Below, piece after piece: positions 57,701-64,000 of a stretch of DNA of 64,000 nucleotides (the stretch's first letter is position 1; each line of letters starts with the position of its first letter). This DNA is from Brevundimonas sp. SL130. Its GTDB lineage: Bacteria > Pseudomonadota > Alphaproteobacteria > Caulobacterales > Caulobacteraceae. Both the position numbers and the translations under genes were made by a program. The notes beneath the pieces are model-generated. The model made no database searches and was not told the DNA's origin. It worked only from the letters and a program-made list of their open reading frames with translations. The stretch lies in NCBI RefSeq assembly GCF_026625805.1, contig NZ_CP113064.1, forward strand, positions 3,078,657 through 3,142,656, written 5' to 3'.

Positions 57701-58236
57701 TGGCGCGCAGTGCGGCTGGCGGCGCAGCCCTGGGCCGGTTCCGGCGCGGCGACCTGATCCACCGACTGCTGGAGCGCCTGCCCGAGATCGCGCCCGCCGA
57801 CCGCCCCGACGCCGCCCGTCGCCTGCTGGCGCGCGAGACCGATCTGGACGAAGCCCAGCGCGCCGAAATGATCGCCGCCGCCTTCTCGGTGCTGGACGAC
57901 GCCCGCTTCGCCCCCGTCTTCGGCCCCGGCTCCCGCGCCGAGGTCGCCCTGACCGGCGCCCTGCCTGGACCGTCCAGCGTGGCGATCAACGGCCGCATCG
58001 ACCGGCTGGTGGTCACGCCCGACCGGGTGCTCGTGATCGACTACAAGACCAACCGCCCCGCCCCCGACGCCCTGGACCGGGTCGATCCCGCCTATGTCTT
58101 GCAGGCCGCCGTCTATGTCGCCGTGCTGAAACGCCTCTATCCCGACCGCCCGGTCGAGGCCGCCCTGGTCTGGACCGACGGCCCCAAGCTGATGCCCATC
58201 CCGCAGGCGATGCTGGACGCGGCGCTCACACCTTAA
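54790..58236 (+). CDS. addA: double-strand break repair helicase AddA
   Basis: A 1148-residue UvrD/RecB-like helicase with C-terminal nuclease. Walker A FVTANAGSGKTTTL, CVTYTKAAAAEMQ, HVLIDEAQDTAPEQW, GDEKQSIYSFQGA, VRVMTVHGAKGLEAPIV and LLYVALTRARDRVI are the helicase motifs; VLVIDYKTNR is the nuclease core. The ATG at 54790 overlaps the addB stop (ATGA). An in-frame start at 54757 would overlap addB more and is not needed. Confidence 0.95.
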   Translation: MTAPSPQIIAADPRLTVFVTANAGSGKTTTLVNRVARLLLDQVDPGAILCVTYTKAAAAEMQARLFDQLGGWAVLDDAALSRELARLDDGDPQTMDHAALSRARKLFARALETPGGLKIQTIHAFCEKLLRRFPLEAGVSPRFTVLEDQAATALSEAARKELAQTAYDNPDGLIGLAYSHFAVELDWQRFQALLSMIEAKRADLLDYIDRAEAGTAPDPYALTGAEAGRSPEELEQDFVAWIDPAEWNRMAEAMATGSTNDRKIADAMSVAAPPYAGFAALAGVFCTQAGEPRKSMGTKSAPQGAVGWLVDLQTQFLATREALRKARIADDTIKVLTLARAHAAFYEAAKAQRGALDFPDLVARAAALLTRSGAAAWVLYKLDGGVDHVLIDEAQDTAPEQWAIVRALTGEFYSGQGSPHRASGRTVFAVGDEKQSIYSFQGARPERLRQERADFLALAEGAGEPFAGPELNTSYRSTEEVLTFVDAVFADPDRTRALTGPQGDIARHIPARIGQHGAIDLWPLFLDEPAPETDAWDDPVDQESAGSARKRLARDLAREIRRQVESGLAVFDSRTRDLRPAGYGDYIVLVRRRDATFEEIIRALKTEGVPVAGADRLKLSSHIVFDDLIALARFALFPDDDLSLAEVLRSPLCDVDENGLYALAGRENRKAGQLWRDLRDRAHERPEWTRARDLLQAVIGARGGDPFAFFSLALNRVDDTGRSGRARILARLGREAEEAIDETLNQVLAAENRGAIDLEACLAQLEAADVEVKRELEGARGEVRVMTVHGAKGLEAPIVILPDTTMKAKAQGPSLMPAVPRSENGEDEGEAWLMAPGSAKDDCPASADARAARQARTDDETLRLLYVALTRARDRVIVMGRASSRGAEPGSWWSVIEETFDRLGDQVREVENGVRRFGVDPERRPVATAQDRTTAALPAWAATPPSADAAARFAAPSRMEGAIRIPAPSPLARSAAGGAALGRFRRGDLIHRLLERLPEIAPADRPDAARRLLARETDLDEAQRAEMIAAAFSVLDDARFAPVFGPGSRAEVALTGALPGPSSVAINGRIDRLVVTPDRVLVIDYKTNRPAPDALDRVDPAYVLQAAVYVAVLKRLYPDRPVEAALVWTDGPKLMPIPQAMLDAALTP

Positions 58237-58241
58237 GCTCC

Positions 58242-58269
58242 GTCACCTGCGGATTGACCCGAGGGTGAC
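58242..58269. repeat. decayed single-hairpin copy of the GTCATCC family
   Basis: GTCACCTGCGGATTGACCCG and eight more bases, ending GGGTGAC, align with one self-folding arm of the repeat at 39044-39070 (TTGACCCGAGG core kept). It lies between addA and a convergent gene. Confidence 0.45.
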
Positions 58270-58285
58270 CAATCGAGGCGCGAGA

Positions 58286-58810
58286 TCAAGGCGGCGGAGG
58301 GGCGTCCGGCAGCGGCGGCAGAGACTTTTCTTCACCCCGCACGTCCCGACGCGCCCCGCCCGGTCCCTTGCGCGCCAGAAGCTCGGCCAGGGCCGTCCGG
58401 TCCTGGACGTCCAGCTTTTCCAGCATGGCGATGGTCCCGCCCTCCAGACGCGCCCGACCACGCAGTTCAGCTGTGCGTGACTGGTCCAACAGGGCCTGGA
58501 CCCGCGCAGGATCCATCTGCGGCTGCCGGGCCGCCTCGACCGCCTGACGTCGCGCATCGCGCGCCGCCTCGAAGTCGGGACGGGCCGAAAGAGCGACGGC
58601 GCGCATCGAGGTGCGAACCTCCTGGCGAGCTTCGGGGCTGAGCCGACTGATGAACTGGGGGAAGCCGCCTTCGCGGCCGGGGCGGCTTTGTTCGGCGATC
58701 CGTTCGTCCACCTTGGCCCGGCTGATCAGGAAGGCCGCCCCCCCGCCCAAGGCGAACAGGTTCAGCGCCACCGACGCCGCCAGCGCGATCTTCAGCGTGC
58801 GACCGCTCAT
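58286..58810 (-). CDS. periplasmic CpxP/Spy-like metal-sensor protein
   Basis: A 174-residue membrane-anchored periplasmic protein: one helix about residues 6-28 (IALAASVALNLFALGGGAAF), then helical, arginine-rich sequence (ISRLSPEARQEVRTSMRAVA ... RARLEGGTIAMLEKLDVQDR) of the heavy-metal-resistance/CpxP type, ending in a proline-rich tail. Such proteins sense or bind metals or misfolded proteins. It overlaps the upstream putative anti-sigma gene by four bases. Confidence 0.72.
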   Translation of the reverse strand: MSGRTLKIALAASVALNLFALGGGAAFLISRAKVDERIAEQSRPGREGGFPQFISRLSPEARQEVRTSMRAVALSARPDFEAARDARRQAVEAARQPQMDPARVQALLDQSRTAELRGRARLEGGTIAMLEKLDVQDRTALAELLARKGPGGARRDVRGEEKSLPPLPDAPPPP

Positions 58811-59217
58811 CCCAGAACCTCCGTGTCGTCCACCGCGACCAGGGTGGATTGATACAGGACCGCATCGGCCCGCTCATTTGCGGTGACATGGGAGGTCAGG
58901 CCGACGCCCGCGACCACGCCGGCGCAGGCCGCCGCCGCCCAGCCGGCGCCGAGATAGAAGGCGATCCGGTCCAGATGGAAGCGACGGACATTGGCTTTCG
59001 GCGCGGCGGCCAGGATACGCGCAGCCAGATCGGAGGACGGCTTCGGGGCGGGCGAGGCGTCCAGCAAAGCGTCCAGCGCCGCCGCCTGATCCAGCACCGA
59101 CCGCAGCGACGGATCGGCCGCGATCAGGGTCTCAGCGAAGGCGCGTTCGGACGCAGGCCACCGACGCAGGTCGGCGCCATAAGCATCCGCCAGAGCGTGC
59201 AACCGTTCCGCCTTCAT
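58807..59217 (-). CDS. single-span membrane protein, putative anti-sigma factor
   Basis: A 136-residue protein with a cytoplasmic N-terminal half (MKAERLHALADAYGADLRRW, SVLDQAAALDALLD), one helix about residues 88-109 (FYLGAGWAAAACAGVVAGVG) and a short periplasmic tail. Overlap by four bases with an ECF sigma gene on one side and a periplasmic sensor gene on the other is the usual setting of an anti-sigma factor. It lacks the zinc-binding HXXXCXXC motif, so the assignment is contextual. Confidence 0.6.
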   Translation of the reverse strand: MKAERLHALADAYGADLRRWPASERAFAETLIAADPSLRSVLDQAAALDALLDASPAPKPSSDLAARILAAAPKANVRRFHLDRIAFYLGAGWAAAACAGVVAGVGLTSHVTANERADAVLYQSTLVAVDDTEVLG

Positions 59218-59786
59218 CGTCCGTCTCCTCTACTCGCCCCTGGGGCTATATCCGCCAGGGCCAAACGCAGTGCGCGGCGTCCGCGCGACAATAGACTTTC
59301 CAGCGCCTCGACGCTGATCTCCATCAAGGCGGCCGCCTCGATGTTGGACAGCTCCTGATAATGGCACAGGACCACCGCTTCGCGCTGGCGATCCGGCAGG
59401 CGTTTCAGCGCCGCATCGACCCGCACGCCCGTCTCGGCCGCCAACAGGCCCCGGTCCGGCGCGGGCCCTTCGTCCGGACGATCCGGCGGAGTGTCCGTGG
59501 GAATCTCGCGCCGTCGCCGCAACCGGTCGTAGCAGAGGTTCAGCGCCACCCGGTGCAGCCAGGTGTCGAACCGGGCCTTGCCGGGCGTCCATTTCGGCGC
59601 CTGTCGCCAGGCCTTCAGCAGGGTCTCCTGGGCCACGTCCTCGGCCTCGGCCGCGTCGCCCAGCATCCGCTGGGCCAGGGCGAGGATGCGCGGCAACTTG
59701 CGCGCGACAAGCGTCTGCGCGGCCGCCGGATCGCCCTGACCCACGCGGCGCACCAGATCCTCGTCGGGGTCGACGATCGCGACCAA
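59214..59786 (-). CDS. ECF-type RNA polymerase sigma factor
   Basis: A 190-residue sigma-70 family protein with region 2 (RMLGDAAEAEDVAQETLLKAWRQAP, FDTWLHRVALNLCYDRLRRRR) and region 4 (ALKRLPDRQREAVVLCHYQELSNIEAAALMEISVEALESLLSRGRRAL). It directs RNA polymerase to stress-type promoters. The start is a TTG at 59786 with AGAGGCGGA upstream. It heads a three-gene operon with overlapping ATGA junctions; the EF-hand gene lies 66 bp upstream on the same strand. Confidence 0.9.
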   Translation of the reverse strand: MVAIVDPDEDLVRRVGQGDPAAAQTLVARKLPRILALAQRMLGDAAEAEDVAQETLLKAWRQAPKWTPGKARFDTWLHRVALNLCYDRLRRRREIPTDTPPDRPDEGPAPDRGLLAAETGVRVDAALKRLPDRQREAVVLCHYQELSNIEAAALMEISVEALESLLSRGRRALRLALADIAPGASRGDGR

Positions 59787-59852
59787 ATCCGCCTCTTCCG
59801 CTGCTGACGAAAGGGACCGATTCGCGCGCGAAGGCCGACCCCGACACTGTTC

Positions 59853-60581
59853 TTACTCCGAAGCGGGGGGCGGGGAAGCCGGTTCTTGACCCGGACCTTG
59901 ATGGCGGCGGTGATCGGGACGCTCGCCCCGACGGGCCGGCATGGCGGCGCGACGTTCCTCGGCGGTGACGACGCCGTTCTTGTCGGCGTCCATCTTGTCG
60001 AAGCGCTCGCCCAGCTTGGCGGCGACTTCGGCGATCACCACGGGGCCGGGTTCGCGACCTTCGGGTCCGCCCGGCGCACCGGGGCCTTCAGGACCGCCGG
60101 GACCGCGCATCGCATGGCGAGGGCCGCCGCGACCAGGACCGGGTTCGCCACGGGGACCGCGGCCGTCGCCGTCGGCTCGCTCGGCCCCGCCAGCACGTTC
60201 GGGACGGCCGGCGTCGAACTCGGCGCGGCTGAGGGCGCCGTCGCTGTTCGCGTCCAGCTTGGCGAAGCGTTCATTGGCCCGCTCGGCGCGCTTGGCCTGC
60301 ATGGCGGCCTCACGCTCGGCGACGCTGACCGTGCCGTCGCGGTTGGCGTCCAGGGCGGTCAGGCGGCTGACGCGCGCGTCGACGAAGGCGGCGCGGGTCA
60401 GGTCGGCGTCACGATCCGGAGCGTCCTCAAAAGGACCGTCCATGTCATTCGGCGGCGGGGGCGCATCAGCCGGCGGCGGCGGAGGGGGCGGCGGGACTTC
60501 GGCGGTGGCGGCGCCGGCGACGGCGCCCATGGCGGCCGCCAGTGCGACGGCGCTGAGGCTGTTCAGAAAGATCTTTCTCAT
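59853..60581 (-). CDS. secreted EF-hand protein
   Basis: A 242-residue protein with a signal peptide (MRKIFLNSLSAVALAAAMGA), a proline stretch, and three EF-hand loops: DANRDGTVSVAE, DANSDGALSRAE and DADKNGVVTAEE. A glycine/proline-rich stretch separates the second and third. It probably binds Ca2+ in the periplasm. Its place before the ECF sigma operon suggests it belongs to the same response, as partner or target. A further DDD-type acidic loop (DAPDRDADLTRA) precedes the first hand. Confidence 0.8.
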   Translation of the reverse strand: MRKIFLNSLSAVALAAAMGAVAGAATAEVPPPPPPPPADAPPPPNDMDGPFEDAPDRDADLTRAAFVDARVSRLTALDANRDGTVSVAEREAAMQAKRAERANERFAKLDANSDGALSRAEFDAGRPERAGGAERADGDGRGPRGEPGPGRGGPRHAMRGPGGPEGPGAPGGPEGREPGPVVIAEVAAKLGERFDKMDADKNGVVTAEERRAAMPARRGERPDHRRHQGPGQEPASPPPASE

Positions 60582-60652
60582 CTCGATATCTCCTTAGGAC
60601 CGCTTGTCGCGGCCTTCGACATGCCCTGTCAGGAGATTGAACGCAGCCCCGC

Positions 60653-63562
60653 CTAATCTCCGTCGCGGGCCTCTTCGCGGCCGGCGGGGACCGCGCGTTC
60701 GAACGCCTTACGCGCCCGCGCCCGCAGTTCGGTCAGTTCGGTCTTCAGCGCCGCGAAGTCCTGCGCCCCCGCCGCCTCGGCCAGCCGCAGCTGAAAGACC
60801 CCTGGTTCGGCCTCGGGATCGACCCGGCCTTCGAAGGCGGCGGCCAGCAGGTGAGCCAGCCGCTGCTGAACCCGCCAAGCCTCGGCCAGGACGGGGTCGT
60901 CGTGCAAGGCATCGAGCGTCGACAGCGTAAGGGTCTCGCCGGCGACGGCGGCCTGGAGCTGGCGGTACTGGGCCGCGAACTCGGCGTCCACCTGGCCGCC
61001 GGGCGACAGTTTCAGATCCCAGAAGCCATGCGGGCGGCGCTCGCGGTCCATCAGGGCGCGCATCTTGCGGATGTCGGCGGGCACATCGACGCCAGGCCGG
61101 GGCCGCCGCAGGGCCGCCTCGATCGCGGCCGAGACTCGGTCGCCGAAAACCGGATCACTGGCCCAGACGACACGCGCGCGGGTCAGGACCATGAACTCCC
61201 AGGTCTCGGCCTCGCCGGCGTAATAGTCGTCGAAGGTGGACAGCCGCACCGAGACCGGCCCCTTGGACCCTGTGGGCCGCAAGCGCATGTCCACCTCGTA
61301 CAGACCGCCCTCGGCCGTATGGGCCGACAGGGCCGCGATCAGCCGCTGGGTGAAACGCGCGTAGAAGACGTCGGCGGTCCAGCCCTTGATCTCGGACACC
61401 GTCTCGAGCGGGGCGTCATACAGGGTCATCAGGTCCAGATCGGACCCGGCCGTCATCTCGCGCGAGCCGGCCTTGCCCAGGGCCACCACCGCCACCGCGC
61501 CGGGGAAGGCGCCGCCCAGCCGTTCGGTTTCGGCCAGGGCCGCCGGAGACAGGGTGCGCATGGCGGCGTCGGCTAAGGCGGCGTAGGCGCGCCCCGCCGC
61601 CTCGGGTCCGGCGCGCCCCGTCAGGGCGTGAAGGCCGATACGGAACATCTGTTCGCGATGCAGGCGGCGCACGGCGTTCATGGCCTCTTCGAAATCCTCG
61701 GTCTCTCCCGCTTCGCGCTGGATTTGCTCGGTCAGGCCTTCCTCGTCCGACAGGTCAGCCAGAAAGCGGGCGTCAAGCACCCCGTCCAGCGCCGCCGGCT
61801 GACGCCCCAGGGTCCGGGCCAGGCGCGGCGCGAAGGCCATGACGCCCAGCACCATCTCGAACAGTTTCGGCTGGTTCAGGAACAGGGCCTGGACCTGAAC
61901 CCCCGCCGCCAGGCCCGAAAAGAAGACAGCGAACCGGCGGAAGGCGTCATCGGGCGCGCCGGACCGGGCCAGGGCCTCCAGCAACCGCGGCGCCAGGCGG
62001 GTGAACAGTTCGCGGCCCCGCTCGGTCCGGGTCGCCGGGATACGGCCATGGTGCCAGCTGCGGATGGTGTCCGCGACCGATGGAGCCTCGGAAAAGCCCA
62101 TGCGGCGCAGGGTCTCCAGCGTCTCGGGATCGTTCTCGACCCCGGTGAAGACCAGGCTGCCATAGCTGGAATCCAGCTCCTCGCCGCCCTCGAACAGTTC
62201 GCCATAGCGGGTGTTGACCCGCACCAGCAGGGCCTCGACATGGGCGTCGAAGGCGACAAGGTCGTCCCAGCCGGCCAGGGCGGCGACGGCCGCGCGGGCC
62301 TGGGCGTCCTCGGGCAGGCGGTGGGTCTGCTCGTCGTCCAGCATCTGGATCCGATGCTCCAGCCCGCGCAGCCCGACATAGGCGGCGGACATCTCCTGGG
62401 CGACAGGCGCGGAGATATGGCCGGCCCGGGCCAGGGCCGCCAAGGCGTCGAGGGTGCGCGTCGCGCGCAGGTCAGGGTCGCGCCCGGCTAGGATCAGCTG
62501 CTGGGTCTGGGCGTAGAATTCGATCTCGCGGATGCCGCCCCGGCCCAGTTTCAGATTGGCCCCGGCGGCGTGCAGCCCCTCGCCCGTCTTGTGGACGTGG
62601 ATCTGGCGCTTGATGGCCTGGATATCGAGGACGGCGGCGTAGTCGAGGCTGCGCCGCCAGATAAAGGGGCGCATCGCCTTGACGAACCGGGCGGCGGCGC
62701 GCGGGTCGCCCAGCACCGGCCGCGCCTTGATGAAGGCCGCCCGTTCCCAGTTCTGGCCGACGCTCTCGTAATAGGCCAGGGCCATGGGGCCCGACACCAC
62801 CGGCGGGGTCGAGGACGGGTCGGGCCGCAGGCGCAGATCGACGCGGAAGACATAGCCGTCAGCCGTCCGTTCGGTCAGCAGGCTGGCGATCCCCTTGCCG
62901 ACGCGGTTGGCGAAACCCTGCATCTCCTCGCCCTCGCGCAGGGCCAGGCCCATCAGGCGCGGCTCGAAGAAGAGGGAGATGTCGATGTCGGACGAATAGT
63001 TCAGCTCGTTGGCGCCATGCTTGCCCATGGCCAGGCCGAACAGGCCGGGGATCGGCCCGCGCGGATCATCAGGCGGCGATACCAGGCGGCCCCGCGCCCG
63101 CTGCTCCGCCGCGACAGCGCGCAGGGCGGCGCGACAGGCGGCGTCGGCGAAACTGGACAGGGCGCCGGTGACTTGATCCAGATCCCAGACCCCGCCCAGA
63201 TCAGCCAGGGCCGTCAGCAGGTGCAGATCGGCCTTCAGCACGCGCAGAGGGGCGCGCACATCGTCAGGTTCGGCGTCCAGGGCGTCGGTCTCGGCGAGGA
63301 TGCGGATCAGACCCGAGGTCGGGTTGATCTCCAGCAGCCGACGCAGGTGGGCGGGGCGGCGACGCATCAGCCCGGCGAGATAGGGCGAGGCGCCGGCCAC
63401 AGACGCCAGGGCCGGCCAGGCGGCGTCCAGGGTCTCGCGCCAGCCGTCGGCCTCGGCGGCCTGGGTCAGGGTCTCCAGCAGGCGGTCGGCCGCTGCGGGG
63501 TCCGCGACGGGGCCTGCGGGGGTCAGGCTTTCGAACAGGGGTTGGGGCTTGAGATCGGGCAT
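60653..63562 (-). CDS. glnE: bifunctional glutamine synthetase adenylyltransferase/deadenylase
   Basis: A 969-residue enzyme that adds and removes AMP on glutamine synthetase according to nitrogen status. Two nucleotidyltransferase domains are visible: LAMGKHGANELNYSSDIDIS (deadenylase half) and VALGKAGSREMTAGSDLDLM (adenylylase half), with GGIREIEFYAQTQQLI and GQVDAEFAAQYRQL. Length and ends fit the family. A GTCATCC-like repeat separates it from the upstream kinase gene. Confidence 0.95.
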   Translation of the reverse strand: MPDLKPQPLFESLTPAGPVADPAAADRLLETLTQAAEADGWRETLDAAWPALASVAGASPYLAGLMRRRPAHLRRLLEINPTSGLIRILAETDALDAEPDDVRAPLRVLKADLHLLTALADLGGVWDLDQVTGALSSFADAACRAALRAVAAEQRARGRLVSPPDDPRGPIPGLFGLAMGKHGANELNYSSDIDISLFFEPRLMGLALREGEEMQGFANRVGKGIASLLTERTADGYVFRVDLRLRPDPSSTPPVVSGPMALAYYESVGQNWERAAFIKARPVLGDPRAAARFVKAMRPFIWRRSLDYAAVLDIQAIKRQIHVHKTGEGLHAAGANLKLGRGGIREIEFYAQTQQLILAGRDPDLRATRTLDALAALARAGHISAPVAQEMSAAYVGLRGLEHRIQMLDDEQTHRLPEDAQARAAVAALAGWDDLVAFDAHVEALLVRVNTRYGELFEGGEELDSSYGSLVFTGVENDPETLETLRRMGFSEAPSVADTIRSWHHGRIPATRTERGRELFTRLAPRLLEALARSGAPDDAFRRFAVFFSGLAAGVQVQALFLNQPKLFEMVLGVMAFAPRLARTLGRQPAALDGVLDARFLADLSDEEGLTEQIQREAGETEDFEEAMNAVRRLHREQMFRIGLHALTGRAGPEAAGRAYAALADAAMRTLSPAALAETERLGGAFPGAVAVVALGKAGSREMTAGSDLDLMTLYDAPLETVSEIKGWTADVFYARFTQRLIAALSAHTAEGGLYEVDMRLRPTGSKGPVSVRLSTFDDYYAGEAETWEFMVLTRARVVWASDPVFGDRVSAAIEAALRRPRPGVDVPADIRKMRALMDRERRPHGFWDLKLSPGGQVDAEFAAQYRQLQAAVAGETLTLSTLDALHDDPVLAEAWRVQQRLAHLLAAAFEGRVDPEAEPGVFQLRLAEAAGAQDFAALKTELTELRARARKAFERAVPAGREEARDGD

Positions 63563-63570
63563 TCAATTCT

Positions 63571-63699
63571 TCCGCTCATCCCCGCGGACGCGGGGACCCA
63601 GTGCTTTCGCTCGGCACTGTGTTGGACCACGATCCCGACACGCGCCACAAGCCTGATCGCCCAAAGAACTGGGTCCCCGCGTTCGCCGGGATGAGCGGA
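63571..63699. repeat. GTCATCC-like hairpin repeat upstream of glnE
   Basis: TCCGCTCATCCCCGCGGACG and a further twelve bases at the left end pair with the right end (ACTGGGTCCCCGCG...GGGATGAGCGGA) with few mismatches, over about 32 bp per arm. Ends TCATCC/GGATGA are those of the other copies. Confidence 0.75.
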
Positions 63700-63704
63700 A
63701 ATCT

Positions 63705-64000
63705 CTAAGTTTGCCCCGCCGGCGGCAGCACCAGGGCCACCCGCAGGCCCGGCCCGAAGCCGTCATAGGCGCCGGGGCCTTCGTCCAGCACCACCCGGCC
63801 GCCGTGGGCCTCGGCCACCGCCGTGACCAGGGACAGGCCCAGGCCCGAGCCCGGCTCGGTGCGGCTGTTGTCCAGGCGCACGAACCGCTGGACGACGCGC
63901 TCGCGGTCCTCTTCCGGCACGCCAGGGCCGGTGTCGGTGACGGAATATTCGATCTCACCCGACGAGCGCCGCCGCGCCCGCAGCTTCACCGCCCCGCCCG
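63705..64000 (-). CDS. sensor histidine kinase, C-terminal part (cut by window edge)
   Basis: The visible 98 residues are the end of an HATPase domain: VTDTGPGVPEEDRERVVQRF (G1), SGLGLSLVTAVAEAHGG (G2) and a final VALVLPPAGQT. The G1 and G2 ATP-lid motifs are intact. The sensor and histidine parts lie right of the window, so the signal is unknown. Confidence 0.85.
   Translation of the reverse strand, partial: GGAVKLRARRRSSGEIEYSVTDTGPGVPEEDRERVVQRFVRLDNSRTEPGSGLGLSLVTAVAEAHGGRVVLDEGPGAYDGFGPGLRVALVLPPAGQT

Overview
The window reads as chromosome from a high-GC alphaproteobacterium of the Caulobacterales, most likely Brevundimonas or a close relative. The support is an rpsT-dnaA neighbourhood, a dnaN-recF-gyrB block, Caulobacter-like GyrB, AmgK/MurU, AddAB, COQ7 and TonB-receptor genes, and clustered GANTC (CcrM-type) sites upstream of dnaA. 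The genus is inferred from gene content and protein flavour, not from a marker search.

Layout. 1-6.2 kb: C4-dicarboxylate uptake, with dctA (cut by the window edge) divergent from dctBD and a tandem palindromic DctD-type activator site between them, then a hybrid histidine kinase. 6.4-14.4 kb: replication core, rpsT, dnaA, dnaN, recF, a ParDE-type toxin-antitoxin pair, gyrB. 14.6-16.9 kb: a TonB-dependent receptor. 17.3-23.5 kb: a leftward valine/acyl-CoA catabolic cluster (acyl-CoA dehydrogenase, 3-hydroxyisobutyryl-CoA hydrolase, MmsB, a flavin-reductase fusion, thiolase) that contains a VapBC pair. 23.6-25.9 kb: agmatine to putrescine (aguA, aguB), split by a 436-bp cassette that encodes an S23/IVP four-helix-bundle protein between 32-bp inverted repeats. 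26.1-31.6 kb: a TonB-dependent receptor behind a three-repeat Pho box, a KpsS-like capsule protein and an OmpA-family porin. 31.9-43.6 kb: a thiolase, coq7, dsbB, membrane proteins, tyrosine catabolism (hppD and a fumarylacetoacetase-like gene), an isoaspartyl peptidase, a cysteine-rich membrane protein and tRNA-Leu(CAA). 43.9-48.4 kb: a lipoprotein esterase, an S9 peptidase and a second VapBC. 48.4-58.2 kb: acyltransferase, tsaE, amgK, murU, addB, addA. 58.3-64 kb: an ECF sigma factor operon with membrane and periplasmic partners, an EF-hand protein, glnE and the end of a histidine kinase.

Three small toxin-antitoxin pairs, one IVP cassette and a family of hairpin intergenic repeats (ends like GTCATCC...GGATGAC, six clear copies plus one decayed) sit between otherwise ordinary housekeeping genes. 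The most unusual object is the IVP cassette at 24487-24922. It has the architecture known from 23S rRNA intervening sequences, but it lies between two protein-coding genes. The heptamer hairpin between dnaN and recF uses a similar GAGTG vocabulary. No CRISPR array, rRNA, prophage or transposase gene was seen.
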